DNA of 64,000 nucleotides from Pseudooceanicola onchidii (GTDB lineage Bacteria; Pseudomonadota; Alphaproteobacteria; Rhodobacterales; Rhodobacteraceae). The notes beneath the pieces are model-generated. The model was not told where the DNA came from. It saw only the letters and a program-made list of their open reading frames with translations, and did not search any database. Made by a program: the position numbers and the translations under genes. The stretch is from contig NZ_SPUW01000003.1 of the NCBI RefSeq assembly GCF_004959925.1, positions 186,001 through 250,000 on the forward strand, written 5' to 3'. Below are positions 1 to 8,247 of the stretch, in pieces (within the stretch, counting starts at the first letter, position 1; each line of letters starts with the position of its first letter).

Positions 1-1384
1 CGTCGGTGCCCTGGGTGACGGCGTGGACCTGGTAAAGCTCAAGCTTGGCGTTATGCGGGAAAAGCTCTTTCACCGCGTTGAAGCAGGCGTCGACGGGGCC
101 ATCACCGGTGGTTTCGGCCCGCTTTTCGGTGCCGTCGACCATCAGGGTCATGTCGGCGGACTGGCCGCCGGTGCCGCAGACGACCTTGAGATCCTTGAGG
201 TCGAGCCGGTCCGGCGTTTCATCCTCGGCATCGCGGACCAGCGCCCAGAGGTCGTCTTCGTAGACCTCTTTCTTGCGGTCGGCGAGGTCCTTGAACCGCA
301 CGAAAAGATCGTTGAGCTGGTTCTGGCCCAGTTCGATGCCGAGCCCTTCGAGTTTCGAGCGCAGCGCCGCACGACCCGAATGCTTGCCGAGAACGATGTT
401 GTCTTCGTTCAGCCCGATGTCGGCGGGCTTCATGATCTCGAACGTCTCGACGTTCTTGAGCACGCCGTCCTGGTGAATGCCCGATTCATGCAGGAAGGCG
501 TTCTTGCCGACGATGGCCTTGTTGTACTGCACCGGGAAGCCTGAAACGGTGGCGACGCGGCGCGACAGCTTCATGATCTTCGTCGTGTCGATGCCGGTGC
601 TGAACGGCATGATGTCGTTGCGCACCTTGAGGGCCATGACGACTTCTTCCAGCGCGGTGTTGCCCGCGCGTTCGCCCAGACCGTTGATCGTGCATTCGAT
701 CTGGCGGGCGCCGGCCTCGACCGCGGCAAGGCTGTTGGCCGTCGCCATGCCGAGGTCGTTGTGGCAGTGGGTCGCAAAGACGATCTCGTCCGCGCCGGGG
801 ACCTTTTCGATCAGCATCCGGATCAGGTCGGCGGATTCACGGGGCGCGGTATAGCCGACCGTGTCGGGGATGTTGATCGTGGTGGCGCCGGCCTTGATCG
901 CGATTTCCACGACACGGCACAGGTAGTCATGTTCGGTCCGCGTCGCATCCATCGGCGACCACTGCACGTTGTCGCAGAGGTTGCGGGCATGGGTGACCGT
1001 CTCGTGGATGCGGTCGGCCATTTCGTCCATCGTCAGGTTCGGAATGGCGCGGTGCAGCGGCGAGGTGCCGATGAAGGTGTGGATACGCGGCTGGGCGGCG
1101 TGCTTGATCGCTTCCCAGTTGCGGTCGATGTCCTTGAAATTCGCGCGGCTGAGGCCGCAGATCACCGAATTCTTCGAATTCTTCGCGATTTCCGAGACGG
1201 CGTTGAAGTCGCCTTCCGAGGCGATCGGAAAGCCGGCCTCGATCACATCCACGCCCATCTCGTCGAGCATGGCTGCAATTTCCAGCTTCTCCTCGTGGGT
1301 CATGGTGGCACCGGGGGATTGTTCCCCGTCGCGAAGGGTCGTGTCGAAAATCAGGACGTGGTCCTGTTTGGATGTCGTGTTCAT
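1..1384 (-). CDS. leuA: 2-isopropylmalate synthase (3'-truncated by window edge)
   Basis: Catalyses the first committed step of leucine synthesis, condensing acetyl-CoA with 2-oxoisovalerate. The minus-strand reading begins MNTTSKQDHVLIFDTTLRDG. The DTTLRDGEQSPG substrate and metal loop, the THCHNDLGMATANS metal-binding histidines and the HESGIHQDG motif are all visible. About 461 residues lie inside the window; the C-terminal part of the LeuA allosteric domain runs off the left edge. An SD-like TAGGAG lies about 12 nt upstream of the ATG. A Leu-codon-rich leader ORF and competing hairpins lie just upstream (1411-1538), so leucine-dependent attenuation is likely. Confidence 0.96.
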   Translation of the reverse strand, partial: MNTTSKQDHVLIFDTTLRDGEQSPGATMTHEEKLEIAAMLDEMGVDVIEAGFPIASEGDFNAVSEIAKNSKNSVICGLSRANFKDIDRNWEAIKHAAQPRIHTFIGTSPLHRAIPNLTMDEMADRIHETVTHARNLCDNVQWSPMDATRTEHDYLCRVVEIAIKAGATTINIPDTVGYTAPRESADLIRMLIEKVPGADEIVFATHCHNDLGMATANSLAAVEAGARQIECTINGLGERAGNTALEEVVMALKVRNDIMPFSTGIDTTKIMKLSRRVATVSGFPVQYNKAIVGKNAFLHESGIHQDGVLKNVETFEIMKPADIGLNEDNIVLGKHSGRAALRSKLEGLGIELGQNQLNDLFVRFKDLADRKKEVYEDDLWALVRDAEDETPDRLDLKDLKVVCGTGGQSADMTLMVDGTEKRAETTGDGPVDACFNAVKELFPHNAKLELYQVHAVTQGTD

Positions 1385-1410
1385 GGGATCTCTCGTTTCT
1401 CCTAAAGCCA

Positions 1411-1464
1411 TGGCGCGTGACGGCATACCTCTGAGCGGACGCGCCGGGAGGGCACGCTCAGAGG
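1411..1464 (-). promoter_or_regulatory. Putative leuA attenuator: alternative hairpins
   Basis: On the minus strand a perfect 10-bp stem (arms 1455-1464 and 1428-1437, CCTCTGAGCG/CGCTCAGAGG) overlaps the last Leu codon and stop of the leader ORF. Its loop contains ACGCGCC complement (1439-1445), which can instead pair with 1412-1418 to form a 7-bp hairpin just before the leuA SD. The two foldings compete. Neither is followed by a clear U-tract, so the output (termination, Rho, or SD occlusion) is not settled by the sequence. Confidence 0.55.
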
Positions 1465-1538
1465 CGGATTAGGAGTAGGCACAGGGCGACGCCGCGCGGG
1501 GCGCGTGCGGTCGTGATGATATGCCCTTTGGTTTCCAT
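1458..1538 (-). CDS. Leucine leader peptide (leuL-like), 26 aa
   Basis: Short ORF beginning METKGHIITTAR and ending GVALCLLLIRL, directly upstream of leuA on the same strand. Five of its last nine residues are leucine, and two use CTA, a rare codon in this high-GC genome. This is the hallmark of an attenuation leader sensing charged tRNA-Leu. No Shine-Dalgarno precedes the ATG, and a good -10 element ends about 9 nt upstream. It is therefore probably translated from a leaderless or near-leaderless transcript, as is known for Sinorhizobium trpL. The stop codon lies inside the first attenuator stem. Confidence 0.75.
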   Translation of the reverse strand: METKGHIITTARAPRGVALCLLLIRL

Positions 1539-1546
1539 GGGTGGGG

Positions 1547-1552
1547 ATATAA
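1547..1552 (-). promoter_or_regulatory. Putative -10 box of the leu leader promoter
   Basis: TTATAT on the minus strand. Initiation 6-7 nt downstream would fall at about 1540, only 2-3 nt before the leader ATG at 1538. The -35 region is not well conserved. Confidence 0.4.
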
Positions 1553-1583
1553 CGCGGGTTCCGCGCGATGAAAACCCGGGAAA

Positions 1584-1602
1584 CATGCTGCAGGGCAGCA
1601 TG
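1584..1602. promoter_or_regulatory. 19-bp palindrome with TGCTGC-N3-GCAGCA core (PhaR-type site)
   Basis: CATGCTGC-AGG-GCAGCATG is a perfect inverted repeat. The core CTGC-N3-GCAG matches the TGC-rich operator described for the PHB regulator PhaR of Paracoccus denitrificans. Two more copies of the same core lie in the urease cluster (47198-47212 and 49446-49460). Here it sits between the leuA leader promoter and the SDR gene. It could also be part of an intergenic repeat, because it is followed by a CTCCGGCGGGAGTATTT-type stretch (1607-1623) that I recall as common between genes in this family. Confidence 0.45.
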
Positions 1603-1681
1603 TTGCCTCCGGCGGGAGTATTTCCGGCAAGATGAAGGCCCGGGTTTGATCCGGGGCGGGGGCGCGCCACGTATTGCCATC

Positions 1682-2347
1682 ATGAAGAGAGCTTTGATCA
1701 TAGGCGACAGCGGGGCCATCGGCGGGGCCGTGGCGGCGCGGTTGCGGGCGGATGGTGTCGAGGTCGTAGGCCTGTCGCGGTCGCGCGACGGGCTGGACGT
1801 GACGGATGGCGCGTCGGTGGCGCGGGTGCTGGGGGCCCTCGAGGGGCCGTTCGATTTTCTGTTGGTGGCGACGGGTGCGTTGGAGATCGGCGGGGCGGGA
1901 CCGGAGAAGGCCTTGCGGGATATCGAGGCCGAGGCGATGGCGGCGCAGTTCGCGCTGAACGCCATCGGGCCTGCGCTGGTGTTGCGCGAGGCAGGGCGGC
2001 TCATGCCGCGTGACGGTCGGTCGGTCTGTGCGGTGCTGACGGCGCGGGTCGGGTCGATCGGCGACAACCGGCTGGGCGGCTGGCATTCCTATCGCGCGGC
2101 CAAGGCGGCGGCGAACCAGATCGTGCGGGGTGCTTCGATTGAATTGGGGCGGACGCATAAGGAGGCGGTCGTGGTGGCGCTGCATCCGGGCACGGTGCAG
2201 TCGGATCTGACCAAGAAATATCTGGGGCGGCATCCGGCGGTGACACCGGAGGCGGCGGCGGAGCATCTGCTGTCGGTCGTCGGGGGGCTGACAGCGGAGG
2301 ACATTGGCGGGTTCTTCGACTGGAAGGGGGAGCGCGTGGAATGGTGA
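1682..2347 (+). CDS. Short-chain dehydrogenase/reductase (SDR) family protein
   Basis: A 221-aa NAD(P)-dependent oxidoreductase of the C-factor-like SDR group. The N-terminus MKRALIIGDSGAIGGAVA carries the Rossmann glycine motif, written GDSGAIG. The active-site Tyr/Lys occur as YRAAKAA, and a catalytic Ser is plausible in the preceding VLTARVGSIGD strand. No strong SD precedes the ATG. The ORF overlaps the photolyase start by 7 nt, so the two are translationally coupled. In marine alphaproteobacteria this SDR often accompanies CryB-type photolyases; the substrate is unknown. Confidence 0.85.
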   Translation: MKRALIIGDSGAIGGAVAARLRADGVEVVGLSRSRDGLDVTDGASVARVLGALEGPFDFLLVATGALEIGGAGPEKALRDIEAEAMAAQFALNAIGPALVLREAGRLMPRDGRSVCAVLTARVGSIGDNRLGGWHSYRAAKAAANQIVRGASIELGRTHKEAVVVALHPGTVQSDLTKKYLGRHPAVTPEAAAEHLLSVVGGLTAEDIGGFFDWKGERVEW

Positions 2348-3864
2348 GGCGCTTGATCCTTGTGCTGGGGGACCAGCTGTCGCCCGATCTGGCGGTGCTG
2401 CGCGACGGTGATCCGGAGCGGGACATTGTGGTGATGGCCGAGGTTGCGGACGAGACCGGCTATGTGCCGCATCACCCCAAGAAGATCGCGCTGATCCTGT
2501 CGGCGATGCGGCACTTTGCCGAGGATCTGCGCGCAGATGGTTGGGACGTGCGTTATTTCCGGCTGGACGAGGACGGGCCGAAGTCGATCTGCGGTGCGCT
2601 CATGCAGGTGCATCAGGACGTGCAGCCCGAGGAGGTCGTGGCCGTCCGTCCCGGCGAATTCCGCCTGATCGACGCGCTCGAGGCCTGCCCCGTCGGGGTG
2701 CGGCTGGTGGAGGACGACCGGTTCCTGTGCCCGATCGACCGCTTCCGCGACTGGGCCGAAGGCCGCAGGGAGCTGCGGATGGAATGGTTCTATCGCGAGA
2801 TGCGGCGCAACACCGGGGTCCTGATGGACGCGGACGATCCGGCCGGGGGCGAGTGGAATTACGACAAACAGAACCGCAAGCCCGCGCAACGCTCCATGCT
2901 GCAGGCGAAACCGATGGAATTCACTCCGGACGAGATCACCGAGGGCGTGCTGGCCATGGTGGGCGACCGGTTCGGCGGGAATTTCGGGTCTCTGGCTGGG
3001 TTTACCTTCGGCGTCACCCAGGGGCAGGCGCGGCGCGCGCTGAGCCATTTCGTCAAGACCCAGCTGGCGGAGTTCGGCGATTACCAGGACGCGATGCTGC
3101 TGGATGAGCCGTATCTGAATCACGCGCTGATCTCGATCTACATGAACATCGGGTTGCTGTCCCCGCGCGAGGTCTGCGAGGCCGCCGAGGCCGCCTATCG
3201 CGACGGGGATGTGCCGATCAATTCGGCCGAGGGGTTCATCCGGCAGATCCTTGGCTGGCGGGAATACATCCGGGGGATCTATTTCCTGAAGGGGCCCGAC
3301 TATACCGCGCAGAACGAGCTGGGGCATGACCGCGATCTTCCGGCGTCCTACTGGGGCGGCGAGACGGAGATGGCCTGCATCCGGGCCGCCGTGGGCCAGA
3401 CCCATGATCTGGCCTATGCGCACCATATCCAGCGGCTGATGGTGACCGGGAACTTTGCGCTGCTTTTCGGGGCGGACCCGGCGCAGGTGCACGAATGGTA
3501 TCTGTCGGTCTATGCGGATGCGTTTGAATGGGTCGAGGCGCCGAACACGATCGGCATGTCGCAATGGGCCGACGGGGGCGTGGTGGCGTCAAAACCCTAT
3601 GTGTCCTCGGCCAATTACATCAAGAAGATGTCGGACTATTGCGAGGGCTGCGCCTACAAGCCGGACGTGAAGGTGGGCGAGGGGGCGTGCCCGTTCAACC
3701 TGCTCTACTGGCACTTCCTCGACCGGCATCGCGAGAGGTTCGAGGGCAACCGGCGGATGGGGGTCGTGTATTCATCCTGGGACAAGATGGACAAGGCCAA
3801 GCGTGACCAGATCCTGGAGGAGGCGGAGGCCTTCATCGCGGCCGAACCGACGGGCTATCCATAA
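2341..3864 (+). CDS. FeS-type (6-4) photolyase / CryB-like cryptochrome
   Basis: A 507-aa member of the iron-sulfur bacterial cryptochrome/photolyase (FeS-BCP) family, including Agrobacterium PhrB and Rhodobacter CryB. These bind FAD, a lumazine antenna and a [4Fe-4S] cluster and repair (6-4) photoproducts. Four cysteines at 346, 434, 437 and 450 keep exactly the spacing of PhrB's cluster ligands (88, 3, 13), all shifted by four. The N-terminus ([20 protein letters not shown]) is the DUF523-like antenna domain. The C-terminal FAD domain includes [15 protein letters not shown]. The start overlaps the SDR gene. Probable role is light-driven DNA repair or light signalling. Confidence 0.93.
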   Translation: MVRRLILVLGDQLSPDLAVLRDGDPERDIVVMAEVADETGYVPHHPKKIALILSAMRHFAEDLRADGWDVRYFRLDEDGPKSICGALMQVHQDVQPEEVVAVRPGEFRLIDALEACPVGVRLVEDDRFLCPIDRFRDWAEGRRELRMEWFYREMRRNTGVLMDADDPAGGEWNYDKQNRKPAQRSMLQAKPMEFTPDEITEGVLAMVGDRFGGNFGSLAGFTFGVTQGQARRALSHFVKTQLAEFGDYQDAMLLDEPYLNHALISIYMNIGLLSPREVCEAAEAAYRDGDVPINSAEGFIRQILGWREYIRGIYFLKGPDYTAQNELGHDRDLPASYWGGETEMACIRAAVGQTHDLAYAHHIQRLMVTGNFALLFGADPAQVHEWYLSVYADAFEWVEAPNTIGMSQWADGGVVASKPYVSSANYIKKMSDYCEGCAYKPDVKVGEGACPFNLLYWHFLDRHRERFEGNRRMGVVYSSWDKMDKAKRDQILEEAEAFIAAEPTGYP

Positions 3865-3922
3865 GGAACATTCCGGGCCGGGCCGGGTTGGTCGTGAGAC
3901 CACCCCACAGAGAGGCCATGCC

Positions 3923-5452
3923 ATGACACGCGACACCCGCGTTCCCCCGACCACGACCGATGCCGGTATCCCTGTTCAGAGCGACGAACATTCGCTGACC
4001 GTCGGCCCCGACGGCCCGATTGTCCTGAACGATCACTACCTGCTTGAGCAGATGGCGAATTTCAACCGCGAGCGGATCCCCGAACGCCAGCCTCATGCCA
4101 AGGGCGGCGGAGCGTTTGGCTATTTCGAGGTCACGAACGACGTGTCGAAATACACCAAGGCCTCGGTCTTTCAGCCCGGCGCCAAGGTCGACTTGGTTGC
4201 TCGGTTCTCGACCGTGGCGGGCGAACGCGGCAGCCCCGACACCTGGCGCGATCCGCGCGGTTTCTCGGTCAAGATGTACACCGACGAGGGCAACTTCGAC
4301 ATGGTGGGCAACAACACGCCCGTCTTCTTCATCCGCGATCCGATGAAGTTTCAGCACTTCATCCGGTCCCAAAAACGCCGTGCCGACAATGATATGCGCG
4401 ATCATGACATGCAGTGGGATTTCTGGACGCTGTCGCCCGAGAGCGCGCACCAGGTGGCCTATCTGATGGGCGACCGGGGCATTCCGAAGACCTGGCGCGA
4501 GATGAACGGCTATTCCTCGCACACCTATTCGCTGGTCAATGCCAAGGGCGAGAAGTTCTGGGTCAAGTTCCACTTCATGACCGATCAGGGCGACGGCAAC
4601 GCCTATCTGAGCCAGGAGGAGGCCGACAAGCTGGCAGGCACGGACGGCGATTATCACCGCCGGGATCTCTTCGACGCGATCCGGGACGGCAACCACCCCA
4701 GCTGGACGCTGAAATGGCAGGTCATGCCCTTTGAGGACGCCAAGACTTACCGGATCAATCCTTTCGATTTGACCAAGGTCTGGCCGCACGCCGATTACCC
4801 GCTGATCGAGGTCGGCCGGATGGTGCTGGACCGCAACCCGACCGATTTCCACACCCAGATCGAACAGGCCGCGTTCGAGCCCAACAACATGGTGCCGGGC
4901 GTCGGCCTGTCGCCGGACAAGATGCTGCTGGCGCGGGGTTTTTCCTACGCCGACGCACATCGCGCGCGGCTGGGCGTGAACTACAAGCAGATCCCGGTGA
5001 ACAGCGCCCAGGCGCCGGTGCATTCCTATTCCAAGGACGGGGCGGGGCGCACGATGCCCGTGTCGGACCCGGTCTATGCGCCGAACTCCTACGGCGGCCC
5101 CGCCGCGCAACCATCGCCGCACGAGGCGGGCGTTTGGTACACCGACGGAGAGATGCAGCGGTCGGCCTACACCCTGCGCGAGGATGACGACGACTGGAGC
5201 CAGGCCCACGCGCTGGTGCGCGAGGTCATGGACGACGCGATGCGCGAGCGACTGGTCGGCAACGTGGTCGGGCACCTGTGCGATGGCGTCAGTGAAAAGG
5301 TTCTGGTCCGAGCGTTTGAGTACTGGAAAAACATCGACGCCGAGGTCGGCCAGCAGATCGAGGCCGGCGTCCGCGAGAAGCTGGGCGGAGAGTCCAAGGC
5401 CGAGGGGCTGGCGTCGGCCGAGAGCGTGGAACGGAAGCTGGCGGCGGAGTGA
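3923..5452 (+). CDS. katA: Monofunctional heme catalase
   Basis: A 509-aa small-subunit catalase that disproportionates H2O2. The distal His lies in [15 protein letters not shown]. The distal Asn region reads [15 protein letters not shown], and the proximal heme Tyr lies in [14 protein letters not shown]. Length and motifs are those of clade 3 enzymes. The chosen ATG follows AGAGG; the ATG five bases upstream is out of frame and stops at once. It lies 58 bp after the photolyase on the same strand, so it may share oxidative or light-stress control. A strong terminator follows. Confidence 0.97.
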   Translation: MTRDTRVPPTTTDAGIPVQSDEHSLTVGPDGPIVLNDHYLLEQMANFNRERIPERQPHAKGGGAFGYFEVTNDVSKYTKASVFQPGAKVDLVARFSTVAGERGSPDTWRDPRGFSVKMYTDEGNFDMVGNNTPVFFIRDPMKFQHFIRSQKRRADNDMRDHDMQWDFWTLSPESAHQVAYLMGDRGIPKTWREMNGYSSHTYSLVNAKGEKFWVKFHFMTDQGDGNAYLSQEEADKLAGTDGDYHRRDLFDAIRDGNHPSWTLKWQVMPFEDAKTYRINPFDLTKVWPHADYPLIEVGRMVLDRNPTDFHTQIEQAAFEPNNMVPGVGLSPDKMLLARGFSYADAHRARLGVNYKQIPVNSAQAPVHSYSKDGAGRTMPVSDPVYAPNSYGGPAAQPSPHEAGVWYTDGEMQRSAYTLREDDDDWSQAHALVREVMDDAMRERLVGNVVGHLCDGVSEKVLVRAFEYWKNIDAEVGQQIEAGVREKLGGESKAEGLASAESVERKLAAE

Positions 5453-5479
5453 GGCTGTCAGGATGATGAGAGAGGGGAG

Positions 5480-5503
5480 GGCCGACCGGGAGGTCGGCCT
5501 TTT
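5480..5503 (+). terminator. Rho-independent terminator after katA
   Basis: The 8-bp stem GGCCGACC/GGTCGGCC has a 4-nt loop and is followed by TTTT. Confidence 0.85.
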
Positions 5504-5622
5504 CTCGAAGATCCCGATTTTTTTGTGCTTCGATCAGTCCGCCTCCGTGGGCAATTACGGTGGAACTCAGAAGAAATGTGGGTCCGAGCCAGCAACAAGC
5601 TGGGGAAGGTGCGAGCTGCCAA

Positions 5623-6435
5623 TCACAGTTCAACTCCGTTGTTCTCAAAGTACTGTTTGAGTGCGTAAATTCTTTCTGCGTAGGTTATGAACTGCCCTAG
5701 GTTAGCTAGAATCACACCCTTGTCTAAGTCCGGAATAATCTGTGGGTGTCCAACCTTATTTCGTGAAAACCTGTAATAGTTGAACGCGTTGTCCAAAAGG
5801 TGGGTTAGGTCTTGGGTTATCACTTGATCTGTTGGCTTGTTCTTGCAGCCTGCGTACGAAGACTTGAATTCCTCGTATTTTTTCGAAATCATTTTGCCGT
5901 TAGTCCGTTGCGAAAATCGTTCCCGGTTCGCGTCCAATTTGATGCTGTTGGTATAGGCCTCAATAAGTATAAGGATCGCTTTTTCACTTGCTGCTCCGAG
6001 CATGAAAGCGGCTCCGGCAGGGCTGTTTGACTTGAAGCACTTCATAGATTCTTGAAAAAACCATATCACCACGTCATCACATTCCGGGACCCTTTCTTTG
6101 AGTGTCTCAGGAAACTTCTCAATGTCGGCGGGGAGTATGGCGCCGGGTGCTGCGGTTCCTCTTTCGATAGAACGTTTCAGCTCCTCCAACCAAGTCTTTA
6201 ACTCGGAAGCTCTACCCTCTACATGGAGTTTTCCAGTGTTGTAGACATTAATTGATGCTGTGTTCGCGCCAGATTTGCATCTGTACCGCGTGGCGTTTTG
6301 TATTTCTTCCTCAATGAAGGATAGCCCGTTCGCTTTTAGGTGGTTGCTTACGACCTCGCACTGCTTCTCGTCGCCATTGCTCATGCTGAAAAACCGTTTT
6401 ATTGCTCGCGCAATGCAATTTGTTACTTCTGGCAC
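5623..6435 (-). CDS. Orphan HEPN-like protein, low GC (possible RNase/defence factor)
   Basis: A 270-aa protein I cannot assign to a named family. Residues 45-75 (RYRCKSGANTAS.., VYNTGKLHVEGRA) look like the small TBP-like domain seen at the N-terminus of several nuclease and toxin proteins. Residues about 110-265 are all-helical and end in FSRNKVGHP, an R-x4-H motif (R225-H230) typical of HEPN/DUF4145-like domains, many of which are RNases. Base composition is near 43-45% GC, against about 65% for its neighbours, which indicates horizontal acquisition. The start is GTG, with an alternative ATG at residue 18; neither has a clear SD. It sits 59 bp downstream of purK with no antitoxin-like partner. 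Confidence 0.6.
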   Translation of the reverse strand: MPEVTNCIARAIKRFFSMSNGDEKQCEVVSNHLKANGLSFIEEEIQNATRYRCKSGANTASINVYNTGKLHVEGRASELKTWLEELKRSIERGTAAPGAILPADIEKFPETLKERVPECDDVVIWFFQESMKCFKSNSPAGAAFMLGAASEKAILILIEAYTNSIKLDANRERFSQRTNGKMISKKYEEFKSSYAGCKNKPTDQVITQDLTHLLDNAFNYYRFSRNKVGHPQIIPDLDKGVILANLGQFITYAERIYALKQYFENNGVEL

Positions 6436-6494
6436 ACGGAGGCAAGTCTAATCGCCGAGGCTTTGGCCGAAATTAAAAGCACTGACCAAAGGTT

Positions 6495-7559
6495 TCACCC
6501 AACCCTATTCACATGCCCCATCTTCCGCCCGGCTTTGACCTCGGCTTTGCCGTACAGATGCACGGCGACGCTGGCCTCTTTGACCAGCTCGGGCACGCGG
6601 TCCATGTCGTCGCCGATCAGGTTCTCCATCATCACGTCGGCGTGGCGTGATCCGTCGCCCAGGGGCCAGCCGACCACGGCGCGGATGTGTTGTTCGAACT
6701 GGTCTACCACGCAGCCGTTCTGGGTCCAGTGGCCCGAATTGTGCACGCGCGGGGCGATCTCGTTCACGATCAGGCCCTTGGGGGTGACGAAAAGCTCAAC
6801 GCCCATGACGCCGACATAATCTAGCGCGTTCAGGATTTTGGCGGCCAGCAGCACAGCGTCCGTGCGGGCCGAGGCGGGGAGGGTGGCGGGGACGGTCGTG
6901 GTGCGCAGGATGCCGCCCTCGTGCACGTTTTCGCCCGGGTCATAGCAGGCGACCGACCCGTCGAGGCCACGCGCGGCGATGATCGACACTTCGGTGGTGA
7001 AGTCGACGAAGCCTTCGAGCACGGCCGGGGCGCCGTTCATTTCGGCCAGCGCCCGTGCCGCGTCCTCGGGCGATCGCAGGCGGGCCTGGCCCTTGCCGTC
7101 ATAGCCGAAGCGGCGGGTCTTCAGGATCGAGGGCGCGCCGATCGTGTCCATCGCGCGGTCCATCGCGTCGGCGTCGGGGATGTCGGCATAGGGCGCGACC
7201 TGCAGGCCGAGGTCGGTCAGGAAATCCTTTTCGGTCAGGCGGTCCTGCGAGATGCGCAGCGCTTCGCGACCCGGGCGGATGGGTTTGATCTTTTCAAGAA
7301 TATCCAGAGCAGAGGTGGGGATGTTTTCGAATTCGTAAGTAATCACGTCCACACTGTCGGCGAAGCGGCGCAGGGCGGCGTCGTCGGTGTACTCGGCCTG
7401 GAGGTGATAGTTGGCAACATGGGATGCGGGACAGTCGCCGCCGGGTTCGAAAATGACGGTCTTGAAGCCAAGGCGCGATGCCGCGACGGACAGCATCCGG
7501 CCCAGCTGGCCGCCACCAAGGATGCCGATGGTGGACCCGGTCGGAAGCATGTCAGTCAT
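6495..7559 (-). CDS. purK: N5-carboxyaminoimidazole ribonucleotide synthase
   Basis: ATP-grasp enzyme of purine synthesis that carboxylates AIR with bicarbonate. Signature regions are GGGQLGRML near the N-terminus, the ATP-grasp segment [12 protein letters not shown] and [14 protein letters not shown] near the C-terminus. About 354 aa. I prefer the ATG at 7559, which overlaps the purE stop (ATGACTGA). An upstream in-frame ATG at 7571 would extend it by four residues. It forms an operon with purE and is followed on the same strand by the HEPN-like gene. Confidence 0.96.
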   Translation of the reverse strand: MTDMLPTGSTIGILGGGQLGRMLSVAASRLGFKTVIFEPGGDCPASHVANYHLQAEYTDDAALRRFADSVDVITYEFENIPTSALDILEKIKPIRPGREALRISQDRLTEKDFLTDLGLQVAPYADIPDADAMDRAMDTIGAPSILKTRRFGYDGKGQARLRSPEDAARALAEMNGAPAVLEGFVDFTTEVSIIAARGLDGSVACYDPGENVHEGGILRTTTVPATLPASARTDAVLLAAKILNALDYVGVMGVELFVTPKGLIVNEIAPRVHNSGHWTQNGCVVDQFEQHIRAVVGWPLGDGSRHADVMMENLIGDDMDRVPELVKEASVAVHLYGKAEVKAGRKMGHVNRVG

Positions 7560-8040
7560 CGGAAGGCTCATCAGGAATGGAGTTCGACAGGGCCTCGCGC
7601 CAGATGTCGAGGCGTTCGGCCAGCGCCGGATCGCTGATCGCGAGGATCCCGGCGGCCATCAGGCCCGCGTTGGCTGCCCCGGCAGATCCGATGGCCATGG
7701 TCGCGACCGGGAAGCCCTTGGGCATCTGGACGATGGAGTAGAGACTGTCGACACCCGACAGCGCGCGGGTCTGAACTGGCACGCCGATCACCGGCACGCG
7801 GGTCTTCGACGCCATCATGCCGGGCAGGTGCGCGGCCCCGCCGGCGCCCGCGATGATGACATGCAGACCCCGGTCCGCCGCGGTCTTGCCGTAGGTCCAG
7901 AGCCGGTCTGGCGTGCGATGCGCCGAGACGATCCTGGTCTCATAGGCCACGCCAAGTTCCTCGAGGATGGTCGCCGCCTCTTTCATCGTGGGCCAGTCGG
8001 ACTGGCTGCCCATGATGATGCCTACCTTGATATCCGCCAT
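7552..8040 (-). CDS. purE: 5-(carboxyamino)imidazole ribonucleotide mutase
   Basis: A 162-aa class I PurE that converts the PurK product N5-CAIR to CAIR. Motifs seen are [10 protein letters not shown] (substrate loop), SAHRTPDR and [11 protein letters not shown]. It overlaps purK by 8 nt. The start is ATG at 8040. The upstream region contains a 12-bp tandem duplication (8109-8132) shared with the divergent helicase gene. Confidence 0.97.
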   Translation of the reverse strand: MADIKVGIIMGSQSDWPTMKEAATILEELGVAYETRIVSAHRTPDRLWTYGKTAADRGLHVIIAGAGGAAHLPGMMASKTRVPVIGVPVQTRALSGVDSLYSIVQMPKGFPVATMAIGSAGAANAGLMAAGILAISDPALAERLDIWREALSNSIPDEPSDD

Positions 8041-8108
8041 GTCGGTCCCTCTTGCGCTAGAGACTTGGGGTTATACGGGGTTACGCGATCTGTGCAATTG
8101 TCCTTGGG

Positions 8109-8132
8109 GCATATGGGGGGGCATATGGGGGG
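8109..8132. repeat. Perfect 12-bp tandem duplication
   Basis: GCATATGGGGGG occurs twice head to tail in the divergent purE/helicase intergenic region. Function unknown. It may move promoter spacing by slippage. Confidence 0.7.
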
Positions 8133-8247
8133 TGTCCCGGGGGCCACAGGGGCAAATCTTTCATATACAGGCGGGCTGGAGTAGGCTAGAGGGGCGCTTT
8201 CCCGGCGCGCCACGATGCTGTGCCGGCCTCTTACAGACGGTTTCCAG

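Noticed and set aside
5539-5625. Possible insertion-element end next to the low-GC gene
   Set aside because: I found no terminal inverted repeats or target duplications around 5.5-6.5 kb.
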